DNA of 11,860 nucleotides from JAVBNJ01 sp031551625 (GCA_031551625.1 JAVBNJ010000104.1:1-11860); one strand, 5' to 3'; shown: positions 1 to 7,990, counted from the stretch's first letter. Notes: generated by a model not told the origin, from the letters alone. Made by a program: numbers and translations.

Positions 1-700
1 TTCCTAAAGCAAGTGCACCGAGAAAAAATGGTATTTTCTCTATAATTACACGCTTTGAAAATAATTTCCGGCGAAAGAACCAATCCAGTACCACTAAAGA
101 AAGAGGAAAGGTCATGGCAGAAGGTTTAGATAGGCCGGATAACGCAAACAATAAAAACGCAAAAAAGATGTATTTTAACTGATAGCCTTTTTTTAGGTAA
201 TACAAATAAGCAATCAGCCCGCCAAAATAAAATCCGCCATAAAGTAAATCTCCCCGGCCGGTAAGCCAATTAACAGTTTCTACATTGATTGGATGAAGCG
301 CAAACAATAAAGCCCCAATAACCGCACTCCACACATTTGGAACCAGTAAAAATATTAAATAGAAAATTAATGCTGTATTGATTAAATGGTATAATAGGGA
401 AAAGAAATGATACCCTACAGGATTGTAGCCGGAGAAGAGATAATCTATTGCATGAAAAAACATTTTTACCGGGCAATACATATAATAGCAAGGTTCCGTG
501 AAATAGGTCAATACCTTACTAAATGATTGTATATTGGTATTATTTACTATAATATTGTAGTCATCAGCTGAAATAAAACTATTTTGCAATGAAGGCCAAT
601 AAATAATAGCTGTCAACAAAAGGATTCCGGCCAAAAGCCAATTCTTATGTTTAACAATCCCGCTTTTACGAACTGGATTACCTGTTTTTTTCGTTCTCAT
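1..700 (-). CDS. Multi-span GT-C (TMTC/PMT-like) membrane glycosyltransferase, N-terminal part
   Basis: The frame is open from an ATG at 698-700 to the left edge, giving 233 residues without a stop, so the gene is cut by the window. It starts 12 bases after the stop of the GtrB-like gene and is the last visible gene of the operon. After a short basic N-terminus comes a hydrophobic segment (about residues 20-36), then a loop with an acidic pair D46-D47, as in the first extracytoplasmic loop of GT-C enzymes. Further hydrophobic segments lie at about 100-135, 152-170 and 174-190. The motif HPINVE (136-141) followed by GRGDLL, and later LSKPSAMTFPLSLVVLDW (190-207), are typical of TMTC-like/PMT-related proteins, which often carry C-terminal TPR repeats. 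Those repeats would lie outside the window. Such enzymes transfer sugars from a polyprenyl-phosphate donor on the outer face of the membrane. The acceptor here is unknown. Confidence 0.8.
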   Translation of the reverse strand, partial: MRTKKTGNPVRKSGIVKHKNWLLAGILLLTAIIYWPSLQNSFISADDYNIIVNNTNIQSFSKVLTYFTEPCYYMYCPVKMFFHAIDYLFSGYNPVGYHFFSLLYHLINTALIFYLIFLLVPNVWSAVIGALLFALHPINVETVNWLTGRGDLLYGGFYFGGLIAYLYYLKKGYQLKYIFFAFLLFALSGLSKPSAMTFPLSLVVLDWFFRRKLFSKRVIIEKIPFFLGALALG

Positions 701-712
701 ACAATAATTGAC

Positions 713-1642
713 CTATTCAAAATTAATCTTTTCGGATATGATGTACTCCGGGCGGCTTTTTACCTCATCAAACAAATTGCCAATATATTTTCCAAGCACA
801 CCAATAGTCAGCAATTGAACTCCGCCGAAAAATATAATAAGTATAATCAATGAAGTCCAACCGCTAACAGTATATTCATCGAAAAACAACCGGGAAACCA
901 ATACCCAAGTGGCATAGATCAGTCCCAATACAATACTGATAAAACCGAGAGACGTGGCAATACTCAACGGTTTTTTAGAAAAATAAAACACCCCGGTCAA
1001 GCCAAGCTTCAACAGTTTGCTGAACGAATAGCCTGTTTCCCCGGCAAAGCGCGCGTCGCGGTTATAGTAGAAAGGTACTTGTTTAAAACCCATCCAACTA
1101 ATTAAACCGCGTATGTACTTATTCTTTTCTTCCAATTGATTAAATTGTCGAATAACTTTTTTATCAATTATCCGAAAATCGCCCGTATCAACAGGGAACT
1201 TAACATCAGAGAAGAAATTCAATAACCGGTAAAATAATTTTGCAGTTATTAATTTAAACCAATTTTCTCCTTTTCGTTGTTGGCGTACGCCATACACGAC
1301 ATTAGCTCCTTCGGTCTTCATCAACGCCAACATCTCGGGAATCAACTCCGGCGGATCTTGTAAATCGGAATCTATGATCACCGCCATATCCCCGGAACAG
1401 TTATTTAATCCGGCCGTTACAGCACATTGATGACCGAAATTACGTGACAGATCAAGAGTTTTAACGACCTTATCAGCAAGTGCTATCTGTTTTAATAGTT
1501 GCCATGTATGGTCTTTACTTCCATCATTGATAAAAATCAATTCGTAGGGTTCCCCCAGTTTCTTTAATACATCTGTCAATCGCTTGTAGGTTTCTTCCAC
1601 TACAAGCTCATCATAATAGCAAGGAATAATAACAGATAACAT
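713..1642 (-). CDS. GtrB/DPM1-type polyprenyl-phosphate glycosyltransferase (GT2)
   Basis: This 309-residue protein has the length and layout of the GtrB/YfdH/ArnC group, which moves a sugar from a nucleotide donor onto undecaprenyl phosphate at the cytoplasmic face. The GT2 domain starts at once (LSVIIPCYYDE, residues 2-12). It has FINDGSKD (37-44), RNFGHQCAVTAGL (67-79) and the metal-binding IIDSDLQDPPE (89-99) with D91 and D93. GDFRIIDKKV (154-163) follows. Two hydrophobic helices lie at about 226-250 and 262-286, before a short cytoplasmic tail ending near RPEYI, as in the family. The ATG lies 6 bases after the upstream SDR gene's stop, so co-transcription is likely. The next gene is a GT-C-like membrane protein, which makes a donor-loading and transfer pair plausible. 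The sugar carried cannot be read from the sequence. Confidence 0.9.
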   Translation of the reverse strand: MLSVIIPCYYDELVVEETYKRLTDVLKKLGEPYELIFINDGSKDHTWQLLKQIALADKVVKTLDLSRNFGHQCAVTAGLNNCSGDMAVIIDSDLQDPPELIPEMLALMKTEGANVVYGVRQQRKGENWFKLITAKLFYRLLNFFSDVKFPVDTGDFRIIDKKVIRQFNQLEEKNKYIRGLISWMGFKQVPFYYNRDARFAGETGYSFSKLLKLGLTGVFYFSKKPLSIATSLGFISIVLGLIYATWVLVSRLFFDEYTVSGWTSLIILIIFFGGVQLLTIGVLGKYIGNLFDEVKSRPEYIISEKINFE

Positions 1643-1648
1643 AATATA

Positions 1649-2593
1649 CTATTTTATATTTTGAAAATCAGTCAACCAACTTATTGTTTTTGCAAGGCCT
1701 GCGGAAAAAGGTGTAAACTCATACCCTCCAAGCATCGTAAGCAGTTTTGTTACATCCAATTCAAATCGCAGCACATCGGTTACCAATGTCTCATTGTATA
1801 CCCACGTAAAAGAAGGAACTTGTTCTTTAATGGTTTCTAAAATTGTATTAATGGAAAGAACTTGCCCGCTGCCTACATTTAACAACAAAAACTTCGACAT
1901 ATTATTTACCAACTTAAATAAGATATCACAAAAATCTTCGATATAGATATAATCTTTTTCGGCATTTCCATCTCCCCACACAGCAAAAGAGTTGCTTAAC
2001 AAAGCTGCGCGCACAGCCACATTAATGACCCCTTGTCTGTCGTTATAATGATATTTTCCATACGGATTAGACAACCGATAAATTGTCGACTGAATATTGT
2101 GCAAATAGGAATATTGATAAATATATTTCTCCACTGTCAGCTTAATGATTCCGTACGAACTAATCGGATAAGTCATGCTATTCTCATCGTATTTCTCGAC
2201 GGGATGATGATGTCCGTAAATAGCTCCACCCGATGACAGGTAAATAATCTTCCGTACCTCGTATTTTACCATTAAGTCAAGTAGATTAATAGTAGCAATC
2301 AAATTTGATTCTATATCAAAATACCTGTTGCCGGAGGTTGCAGGTACCGTTGTATTTAATGCATGAATAACAAAATCAATAGGGTTTTCTTTAAATATTG
2401 TTTCAATATCGGCAACATTTGAAAAATTTCCGTCATACACTTTTTCCACACAACGGAATTGCAGGTTACAAGGGTGTGCTTTATATTTATCAAACACAAT
2501 AATCTTATACGGGGTACCGGACATGGCATCTATAAATTTTAATATATTAGCGCCAATAAAGCCAAAACCTCCCAATAGTAAAATGGTTTTCAT
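1649..2593 (-). CDS. NAD-dependent nucleotide-sugar epimerase/dehydratase (extended SDR)
   Basis: A 314-residue extended short-chain dehydrogenase/reductase of the GalE-like family. The Rossmann dinucleotide motif GGFGFIG is at residues 8-14. The substrate-side serine pair is in YLSSGGAIYG (118-127), and the catalytic YxxxK is Y147-K151 in SSYGIIKL. RLSNPYGKY (173-181) and WGDGNAEKDYIYIED (206-220) are the usual C-terminal substrate-domain landmarks. The catalytic set is intact and the length is normal, so it should be active on a nucleotide sugar. Epimerase, dehydratase and reductase activities cannot be told apart from motifs alone. It lies 5 bases after the upstream GT2 gene and 6 before the GtrB-like gene. 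It may supply a second sugar for the same glycan, or the sugar used by the GtrB-like enzyme. Confidence 0.87.
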   Translation of the reverse strand: MKTILLLGGFGFIGANILKFIDAMSGTPYKIIVFDKYKAHPCNLQFRCVEKVYDGNFSNVADIETIFKENPIDFVIHALNTTVPATSGNRYFDIESNLIATINLLDLMVKYEVRKIIYLSSGGAIYGHHHPVEKYDENSMTYPISSYGIIKLTVEKYIYQYSYLHNIQSTIYRLSNPYGKYHYNDRQGVINVAVRAALLSNSFAVWGDGNAEKDYIYIEDFCDILFKLVNNMSKFLLLNVGSGQVLSINTILETIKEQVPSFTWVYNETLVTDVLRFELDVTKLLTMLGGYEFTPFSAGLAKTISWLTDFQNIK

Positions 2594-2598
2594 CTTAT

Positions 2599-3435
2599 CT
2601 AAAATCTATTGACAATTAAAAAAACACCATTTCTCGCTATACACATTACCCAAGTCATTATTTGAGCTTTCACTCTACCAAACCACGATAAAGAGAGCAA
2701 GCCTTCATCGGTGTATTTAGCTATTAGTTTATTGAATACAACAGCCTGTTTCCAACGAAATGCAGCGCTGAAAGACGAGCGAATTACCCGGAAGAAAAAC
2801 AGCGGCTCTTTGATGACGTATAAGTTTCCATGCATTAGTACCCGGCAGATTAAATCCAAGTCAAAAACATAAATAAAATCGTTACTGATACCAACACCTC
2901 CAGCTTTAGTTATTGCATCGCTACGAAATAAAATACACCCTGGCTCTCCAAAAATATTTGTACCAGACGTTAAACTTTTTTTGATTATTTTTATTCCCTC
3001 ATACACTTTTTGCTTGCCAGGGAATTTTTTCACAAATAGTTTTTTCCCTTTTTCGTTAATCACCCACTTCTCGGCTGTGACCATAATAACATTTTCTGCA
3101 TTGTTTAAGAATGCAGATACTTGTTTTTCGATACAGTCAGGAGTTATCAAATCATCGGCGCACAACATTTTTATATATTTCCCAGATGCTTTGGATACGG
3201 CAATTTCAAAATTGCACGACATTCCTACATTAGATGGGTTTACGAATAATTTAATACGAGGGTCTTCTATCGCACGGACTTTCGCAGTTGTATTATCAGT
3301 CGACTGGTTATCGGTAATAATAATTTCAATATTAGTATACGTTTGTGTTACCACAGACTGAATAGTATCCAAAATAGTAGCTTCTGCATTGTAGCAGGGT
3401 ATGCAAATACTTACAAGAGGTTGGTCATTATGCAT
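2599..3435 (-). CDS. GT2 family glycosyltransferase
   Basis: This 278-residue protein has a GT-A fold of family GT2 at its N-terminus: LVSICIPCYNAEATI (7-21), QTYTNIEIIITDNQSTDNT (31-49), NPSNVGMSCN (66-75), and the acidic metal/nucleotide motif CADD (92-95) at the usual DxD place. Its last part (about 250-278) is hydrophobic with basic residues, which may hold it at the inner membrane face. It probably adds one sugar to a lipid-linked oligosaccharide from a nucleotide-sugar donor. Its ATG lies inside the end of the preceding RfbJ-like gene (8-base overlap), so translation of the two is probably coupled. This makes it a candidate for using the branched deoxysugar made by the preceding enzymes, but donor and acceptor are not shown by the sequence. 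Confidence 0.88.
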   Translation of the reverse strand: MHNDQPLVSICIPCYNAEATILDTIQSVVTQTYTNIEIIITDNQSTDNTTAKVRAIEDPRIKLFVNPSNVGMSCNFEIAVSKASGKYIKMLCADDLITPDCIEKQVSAFLNNAENVIMVTAEKWVINEKGKKLFVKKFPGKQKVYEGIKIIKKSLTSGTNIFGEPGCILFRSDAITKAGGVGISNDFIYVFDLDLICRVLMHGNLYVIKEPLFFFRVIRSSFSAAFRWKQAVVFNKLIAKYTDEGLLSLSWFGRVKAQIMTWVMCIARNGVFLIVNRF

Positions 3436-4315
3436 TGTGCGAATTTTCTAGAATTTTTTTTATTCCTTGTTCCAAACTTACTGCGGCTTGCCAACCAGGC
3501 AACGGTGCTCCCTTGGTCCAAGGCTCCATAATTTCCCGTTCTCGATAAGGCCTCCCCCCCCATTCCAGATTTAATTTTTTAGTTGCTACCCGTTCAAAAA
3601 TCACTGCTATCTCTTTTAGCGAGTATCTTTGTTGCGAATATAAAGCATAGTCCGGTGCTAATGATTTACATTCATTTAGCAGCGAGACCAAATGCATGAA
3701 ACCATCAACCGCATCATCTATATAAAGCAAATCCATCAATTGATTGCCGGGCGAAAGTTGCAATTGTTCGTTGCTGGCAGATATGTCTTTAAATAAATTT
3801 AGAATTTTTCTACGCGTATCATTCGGCCCATAGGTATCAAATAATTTTAATGTAACAAAAGTTAACGGATATATTTCGGTGTAATATTTCGCCATATCTA
3901 CAAAAGCCTGCTTGGATGCAGCATAGAGATTAACAGGGGAGTATTCTGCACTGTCAGTTATGGAGTGCTGCCAATACGTTCCTGCATTCAAAAACCATTT
4001 CACACGGGTTTTACAAGCTGCTTCCAACAATGCTACACCTAGGTAAACATTTGCATCTATCATCTTTTTTATATCATTGGGGCAATGCTGTGCCAAGTAT
4101 AGGGCGGCAAGATGCACAATGCTCTCGATGCTGTGTTTTTGAAAATTTTCCTGTAACTCGTCAATATTATCGCGAAAAATGAAAGCTCCTTTTATAGGTA
4201 AATCCGCATACTGAGAAGATTCTCTAACCAATGCATACACATTATGTTGCAAAGCCATTTTTTTGATCAAATGTTTGCCGATAAAACCCGTAGCACCTGT
4301 TAAAAGAATATTCAT
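3428..4315 (-). CDS. RfbJ-like SDR, putative CDP-4-keto-6-deoxysugar reductase
   Basis: A 295-residue extended SDR with the NAD(P)-binding motif GATGFIG at residues 7-13 and catalytic Y131-K135 in NLYAASK. The C-terminal stretch EWGGRPYREREIM (251-263) resembles the region before the C-terminus of CDP-abequose/paratose synthases (RfbJ), which reduce the 4-keto group of CDP-sugars. Its place after rfbF, rfbG, an epimerase and a C-methyltransferase suggests it does the final 4-ketoreduction of the branched CDP-deoxysugar. That role is inference, and an epimerase role is the alternative. The gene holds a run of eight G residues on the coding strand (3554-3561), just before codon 255. It starts 19 bases after the C-methyltransferase stop and overlaps the next gene by 8 bases. 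Confidence 0.82.
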   Translation of the reverse strand: MNILLTGATGFIGKHLIKKMALQHNVYALVRESSQYADLPIKGAFIFRDNIDELQENFQKHSIESIVHLAALYLAQHCPNDIKKMIDANVYLGVALLEAACKTRVKWFLNAGTYWQHSITDSAEYSPVNLYAASKQAFVDMAKYYTEIYPLTFVTLKLFDTYGPNDTRRKILNLFKDISASNEQLQLSPGNQLMDLLYIDDAVDGFMHLVSLLNECKSLAPDYALYSQQRYSLKEIAVIFERVATKKLNLEWGGRPYREREIMEPWTKGAPLPGWQAAVSLEQGIKKILENSHNA

Positions 4316-4334
4316 CTATTGTTCCTTTTAGAAT

Positions 4335-5561
4335 TTAGAATATGGTTAACTCGGGGATGGCTGTTACAAATTTGCCATTCCACTCCTGTATATATTCCAG
4401 CTGTTTTTGTACTTCGTTGCGAATGTTCCAAGGAAAAATAATTACATAGTCGGGCTTTGCAGTTTTCATGGCATCTTCCGACAAAACAGGAATACGGCTA
4501 CCCGGTAAAAACTTGCCCTGTTTTGACGTTGCCCGATCGCAAACAAAGTCTATCAAGTCGGCCTTAACACCGCTATAGTTCAAAAGCGTATTTCCTTTTG
4601 CCGCCGCCCCATAAGCGGCTACTTTCTTGTTTTGTTTTTTGCAATCTAAAAGAAATTGCAGAAAATCGTATTTAATTTTTTCCATTGATTTCGAAAATCC
4701 TTCGTAAAAAGAAAGTGTGTGCATTCCTCTCGTTTCCTCTTCTTCTAAGAGGCGTTTTACATTCTGGGTACATGCGAGATTTGCATTTTCTGCATGTTTA
4801 GCAAATATTCTTAAAGACCCACCATGAGTGGGTAACTCTGCTACATCGTAAATAGTCAAACCGTGAGCAGCAAAAATTTTACATACGGTGGTAAATGACA
4901 GGTAGGAAAAATGTTCATGATAAATAGTATCGAACTGCTTTTGCACAACCAACTGCATCAGGTGCGGAAACTCCATTGTTACTGTTCCATTTGGTTTCAA
5001 GGCAATTTTAAGGCCTTCTACAAAATCGTTGATATCCGGAACATGTGCTAACACATTATTCCCCAAAAGTAAATCTGCTTGTTTGTCTTCTTCTACTAAT
5101 TTTTTCGCTAAGGTAACACCAAAAAAATTTTCGATAACAAGAATACCTTTCGACTTTGCAACTGCAGCTGTGCCCGCTGTAGGTTCAATACCAAGGCAGG
5201 GAATATTACGTTCTTTGAAATATTGCAGTAAATAACCATCGTTCGAGGCAATTTCTATCACCAACGAGCTATTGTTCAATACCAACCGTTCGATCATTTC
5301 TTCCACATAGCGTTTTGAATGTTCCAACCACGATTGCGAAACAGAACTAAAATAAACATATTCCTCACTAAAAATAGCTGTCGATTTTTTAAACTCGTCT
5401 ACCTGCACAAGGAAACAATTATCACAAACATAGACTTTCAACGGGTAATAAACCTCCCCTTCATTCAACATCTGTTTAGTCAAAAAAGAGTTTGATGGTG
5501 GTGCCGATCCAAGATCGGCAAAAACGTGAGACAATTCTGTATTACAAAATCGACATTTCAT
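4335..5561 (-). CDS. TylC3-type SAM-dependent sugar C-methyltransferase
   Basis: This 408-residue protein has the three-part build of sugar C-methyltransferases such as TylC3 and EryBIII. An N-terminal zinc-binding module has C3/C6 and C46/C49 (CRFC and CDNC). A class I SAM domain follows with VIEIASNDGYLL (101-112) as motif I and GIEPTAG (124-130) nearby. The C-terminal domain contains KKVAAYGAAAKGNTLLNY. The stretch YHEHFSY (214-220) matches the Y-x-E-H active-site region described for TylC3, where a His acts as general base. The family methylates C3 of a 4-keto-6-deoxy nucleotide sugar, through deprotonation next to the keto group. The neighbouring CDP-sugar enzymes imply a CDP-linked substrate here, unlike the dTDP substrate of TylC3. 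Its ATG overlaps the preceding epimerase stop (ATGA), which indicates translational coupling. Confidence 0.88.
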   Translation of the reverse strand: MKCRFCNTELSHVFADLGSAPPSNSFLTKQMLNEGEVYYPLKVYVCDNCFLVQVDEFKKSTAIFSEEYVYFSSVSQSWLEHSKRYVEEMIERLVLNNSSLVIEIASNDGYLLQYFKERNIPCLGIEPTAGTAAVAKSKGILVIENFFGVTLAKKLVEEDKQADLLLGNNVLAHVPDINDFVEGLKIALKPNGTVTMEFPHLMQLVVQKQFDTIYHEHFSYLSFTTVCKIFAAHGLTIYDVAELPTHGGSLRIFAKHAENANLACTQNVKRLLEEEETRGMHTLSFYEGFSKSMEKIKYDFLQFLLDCKKQNKKVAAYGAAAKGNTLLNYSGVKADLIDFVCDRATSKQGKFLPGSRIPVLSEDAMKTAKPDYVIIFPWNIRNEVQKQLEYIQEWNGKFVTAIPELTIF

Positions 5562-6112
5562 AAAATGGAAACTCCTTGAAAATTGGTTGAAATAAGATTA
5601 TATTGACGGTCTTTCTCCGAAACAAATGTAGGTAGAAGCGGCCAATTGATAGCTAAAGCTGGGTCGTCGAAGCACAAGCCTCCCTCGTTTTTGGGATTAT
5701 AAAAAGCAGTATGAAAGTAAAGCATTTCCACATCGTCTGTGAGTGATTGAAATCCATGTGCAAAACCTTCCGGAACGTAGATCATTTTATTATTTTTGGC
5801 CGAGAGCTCCACGGCCGTCCACTGTAAAAATGTCGGTGAATCCTTGCGAATGTCAACAATACAATCCCAAATAATTCCTTTACTGCAGGATATAATCTTT
5901 ATTTCGCAATCGGGAGGATATTGAAAATGCATACCACGAATAGTTCCTTGTTGTCGGGTATACGAATGATTTATATTTACTATCGGTTTCGTTAGCCCTA
6001 TAGATTTTAACTCATCTGCACAGAACAAGCGGGTAAACGCACCTCGCTCGTCACCCTTTGGTTCCAAATTAATTTGAAAAGCTCCTGAAAGATTTAATGC
6101 AGAAAAAGTCAT
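5558..6112 (-). CDS. rfbC: RmlC-type 4-keto-6-deoxysugar 3(,5)-epimerase, probably on a CDP-sugar
   Basis: This 184-residue cupin has the normal length and landmarks of dTDP-4-dehydrorhamnose 3,5-epimerase: PKGDERGAFTRLF (18-30), GTIRGMHFQYPP (56-67), VDIRKDSPTF (86-95) and VPEGFAHGF (113-121). By alignment to RmlC, the catalytic His is H62, its Asp partner is D168 in SEKD, and the two key tyrosines are Y132 and Y138, so the catalytic set looks complete. No dTDP-sugar genes are visible, and the gene sits directly after rfbG and before the C-methyltransferase. It therefore more likely acts on CDP-4-keto-6-deoxyglucose or its methylated product. Whether it inverts C3, C5 or both cannot be told, and 5-epimerases of mycarose pathways (TylK, EryBVII) belong to the same family. 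The symbol follows the family name, not a proven role in rhamnose synthesis. Confidence 0.85.
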   Translation of the reverse strand: MTFSALNLSGAFQINLEPKGDERGAFTRLFCADELKSIGLTKPIVNINHSYTRQQGTIRGMHFQYPPDCEIKIISCSKGIIWDCIVDIRKDSPTFLQWTAVELSAKNNKMIYVPEGFAHGFQSLTDDVEMLYFHTAFYNPKNEGGLCFDDPALAINWPLLPTFVSEKDRQYNLISTNFQGVSIL

Positions 6113-6120
6113 AGGTTTGC

Positions 6121-7191
6121 TTAATTATATTCGTTGATTTGTTTCAAACAAAGCTCGTACACATTTTCTGTTTGATATTTCACATACCATTCCACCGTTT
6201 TTTCAATTGCCTGTTCGATGTTCCATTTAGGCATCCAGCCCAATTGAAACCGCGCCTTGCTGATATCCAACGACAGCAATTTGGCTTCGTGCAAAGCATA
6301 GGGGTTACTCACATCTTTCAATTCACCCTTGCCATAATTCTTGACAACCAAATTCGCAATATCCCAAACCGGTACGATAGATTCCTGTGCAGGCCCGAAG
6401 TTCCAACCTTCGCAATAGCAGGTGGGATTTCCCAACATTTTAGCGCCCAACAACAAGTAACCGCTCAGCGGTTCCAACACATGTTGCCACGGGCGAATGG
6501 CTTTCGGCGCCCGTATTTCAATGGGTTTACCTTGTTCCAGAAATTTAATGCAGTCGGGAATAATCCGGTCCAACGCCCAATCGCCGCCGCCGATTACATT
6601 CCCGGCACGCGCACTGGCAATAGATTTGCCGTGTGTAGCATAATTATCCGGATTCATGAACGAGCGCCGCCAGGAAGCAATTGCTATTTCCGCAGCGCCT
6701 TTCGACGACGAGTAAGGATCGTAGCCTCCCATCGCTTCGTTCTCGCGATAACCCCAAATTTGTTCGCGGTTTTCGTAACACTTGTCGGTAGTTATCATCA
6801 CTGCCACTTTGGTAGCGGCACATTGTCGCACTTCTTCCATTACGTTGATAGAACCCATCACGTTTACCTCATAGGTTTCTACCGGGCATTCGTATGACAA
6901 GCGCACCAACGGTTGCGCCGCCAAGTGAAAAACTATTTCGGGTTGATATTTCTCAACTATTTCGTGCAATTTTTTCCGATCACGGATATCGCCTCGAATA
7001 TCAGCGTGTATTTTATCTCCAATTTTGCTACGCACAAAATTATCCTTCTCGCTGAAAGGATCCAATGCATACCCGACTACTTTGGCTCCCAGCGCATGCA
7101 ACCAAATAGCCAACCACGAGCCTTTGAAACCCGTGTGGCCGGTAACAAGCACTGTTTTGCCCTTGTAGTCACTGCTAAATTGTAAATTCAT
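6121..7191 (-). CDS. rfbG: CDP-glucose 4,6-dehydratase
   Basis: The 356-residue protein is a clear RfbG/DdhB. It converts CDP-D-glucose to CDP-4-keto-6-deoxy-D-glucose with bound NAD. The family-specific Rossmann motif VTGHTGFKGSWL lies at residues 16-27. HLAAQPLVR (89-97), MITTDKCYEN (132-141, with T135, D136 and K137) and YDPYSSSKGAAE (157-168, catalytic Y160 and K164) make up a complete active site. RAGNVIGGGDW and RPWQHVLEPLSGYL in the C-terminal half are also typical. It starts 9 bases after the end of rfbF and stops 8 bases before the epimerase gene. The paired rfbF-rfbG arrangement is the usual entry to CDP-deoxyhexoses. Confidence 0.95.
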   Translation of the reverse strand: MNLQFSSDYKGKTVLVTGHTGFKGSWLAIWLHALGAKVVGYALDPFSEKDNFVRSKIGDKIHADIRGDIRDRKKLHEIVEKYQPEIVFHLAAQPLVRLSYECPVETYEVNVMGSINVMEEVRQCAATKVAVMITTDKCYENREQIWGYRENEAMGGYDPYSSSKGAAEIAIASWRRSFMNPDNYATHGKSIASARAGNVIGGGDWALDRIIPDCIKFLEQGKPIEIRAPKAIRPWQHVLEPLSGYLLLGAKMLGNPTCYCEGWNFGPAQESIVPVWDIANLVVKNYGKGELKDVSNPYALHEAKLLSLDISKARFQLGWMPKWNIEQAIEKTVEWYVKYQTENVYELCLKQINEYN

Positions 7192-7200
7192 AATTTTTGG

Positions 7201-7968
7201 TTACCAAATTTTCCAAGGGGCATTGCTACTCCATGCCTCTTCCAATTCCTGTTTATCTCTTAACGTATCCATCGGTCGCCAAAAACCATTATGCGAAAAA
7301 GCAGCCATTTGATTTTGTTTGGCCAAGTTCTCCATCGGCACACGTTCAAAAATAGTTTGGTCGTCCAGTAAATAATCGAACACTTGCGGCTCACAAACAA
7401 AAAAACCGCCATTAATCCAACTTTTATCTCCTCTTGGCTTTTCCAAAAACGAATCCACAATACCGCTTTCATTAATCAACAAGGCTCCAAATCTTCCGGC
7501 AGGTTGCACCGCTGTAACAGTACAATATTTACCTTGCTTTTTATGGTATTCGACCAGTTGATTAATATTTACATCACTCACACCGTCACCATAAGTTACC
7601 ATAAACGGTTCGTTGCCTATGTATTTTTGAATGCGTTTGATACGCCCACCGGTCATGGTTTCTGAGCCAGTGTCTACCAATGTTATTTTCCACGGCTCCA
7701 CTTGTGAGTCGTGCACATCTATGGAATTTTTAGCAAGGTTTATCGTCACATCCGATTTATGCAGAAAATAATTGGCAAAAAATTCTTTAATTAAATAGCC
7801 CTTGTAGCCCAAACAGACAATAAAATCGTTAAACCCGTAAGCAGAATATATTTTCATGATATGCCACAAGATAGGCATACCGCCAATTTCCACCATAGGC
7901 TTCGGCTTGATGCCGGTTTCTTCGGAAAGGCGGGTTCCCAAACCACCCGCAAGAATGACTACTTTCAT
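7201..7968 (-). CDS. rfbF: Glucose-1-phosphate cytidylyltransferase
   Basis: The 255-residue protein matches RfbF/DdhA, which makes CDP-glucose and pyrophosphate from CTP and glucose 1-phosphate. The nucleotide-binding signature ILAGGLGTRLSEET (5-18) is followed by KPKPMVEIGG (21-30), and the specific GYKGYLIKEFF stretch by residue 64. GGRIKR (107-112) and TYGDGVSDVN (125-134, metal-binding D128) complete the sugar nucleotidyltransferase core. INGGFFVCEPQVFDYL lies in the C-terminal half. It is the first gene of the leftward operon, with its ATG about 20 bases from a Bacteroidota-type -7 element (7991-7998), and it commits glucose 1-phosphate to the CDP-sugar route. Coding is intact. Confidence 0.95.
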   Translation of the reverse strand: MKVVILAGGLGTRLSEETGIKPKPMVEIGGMPILWHIMKIYSAYGFNDFIVCLGYKGYLIKEFFANYFLHKSDVTINLAKNSIDVHDSQVEPWKITLVDTGSETMTGGRIKRIQKYIGNEPFMVTYGDGVSDVNINQLVEYHKKQGKYCTVTAVQPAGRFGALLINESGIVDSFLEKPRGDKSWINGGFFVCEPQVFDYLLDDQTIFERVPMENLAKQNQMAAFSHNGFWRPMDTLRDKQELEEAWSSNAPWKIW

Positions 7969-7990
7969 AGGTTTTTATAAATATAATCTA

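Noticed and set aside
270..491. Short minus-strand frame of 73 codons near the left edge
   Set aside because: It overlaps the GT-C gene on the same strand in another frame, and the GT-C frame is open throughout with family motifs.
5558..6112. dTDP-rhamnose pathway (RmlC) membership
   Set aside because: No rmlA, rmlB or rmlD is in the window, and the gene is embedded between CDP-glucose dehydratase and a sugar C-methyltransferase.
6139..6897. Long plus-strand open frame of 252 codons
   Set aside because: It lies antisense to rfbG, whose motifs are complete. Its protein shows no recognisable domain, so it is a shadow frame.
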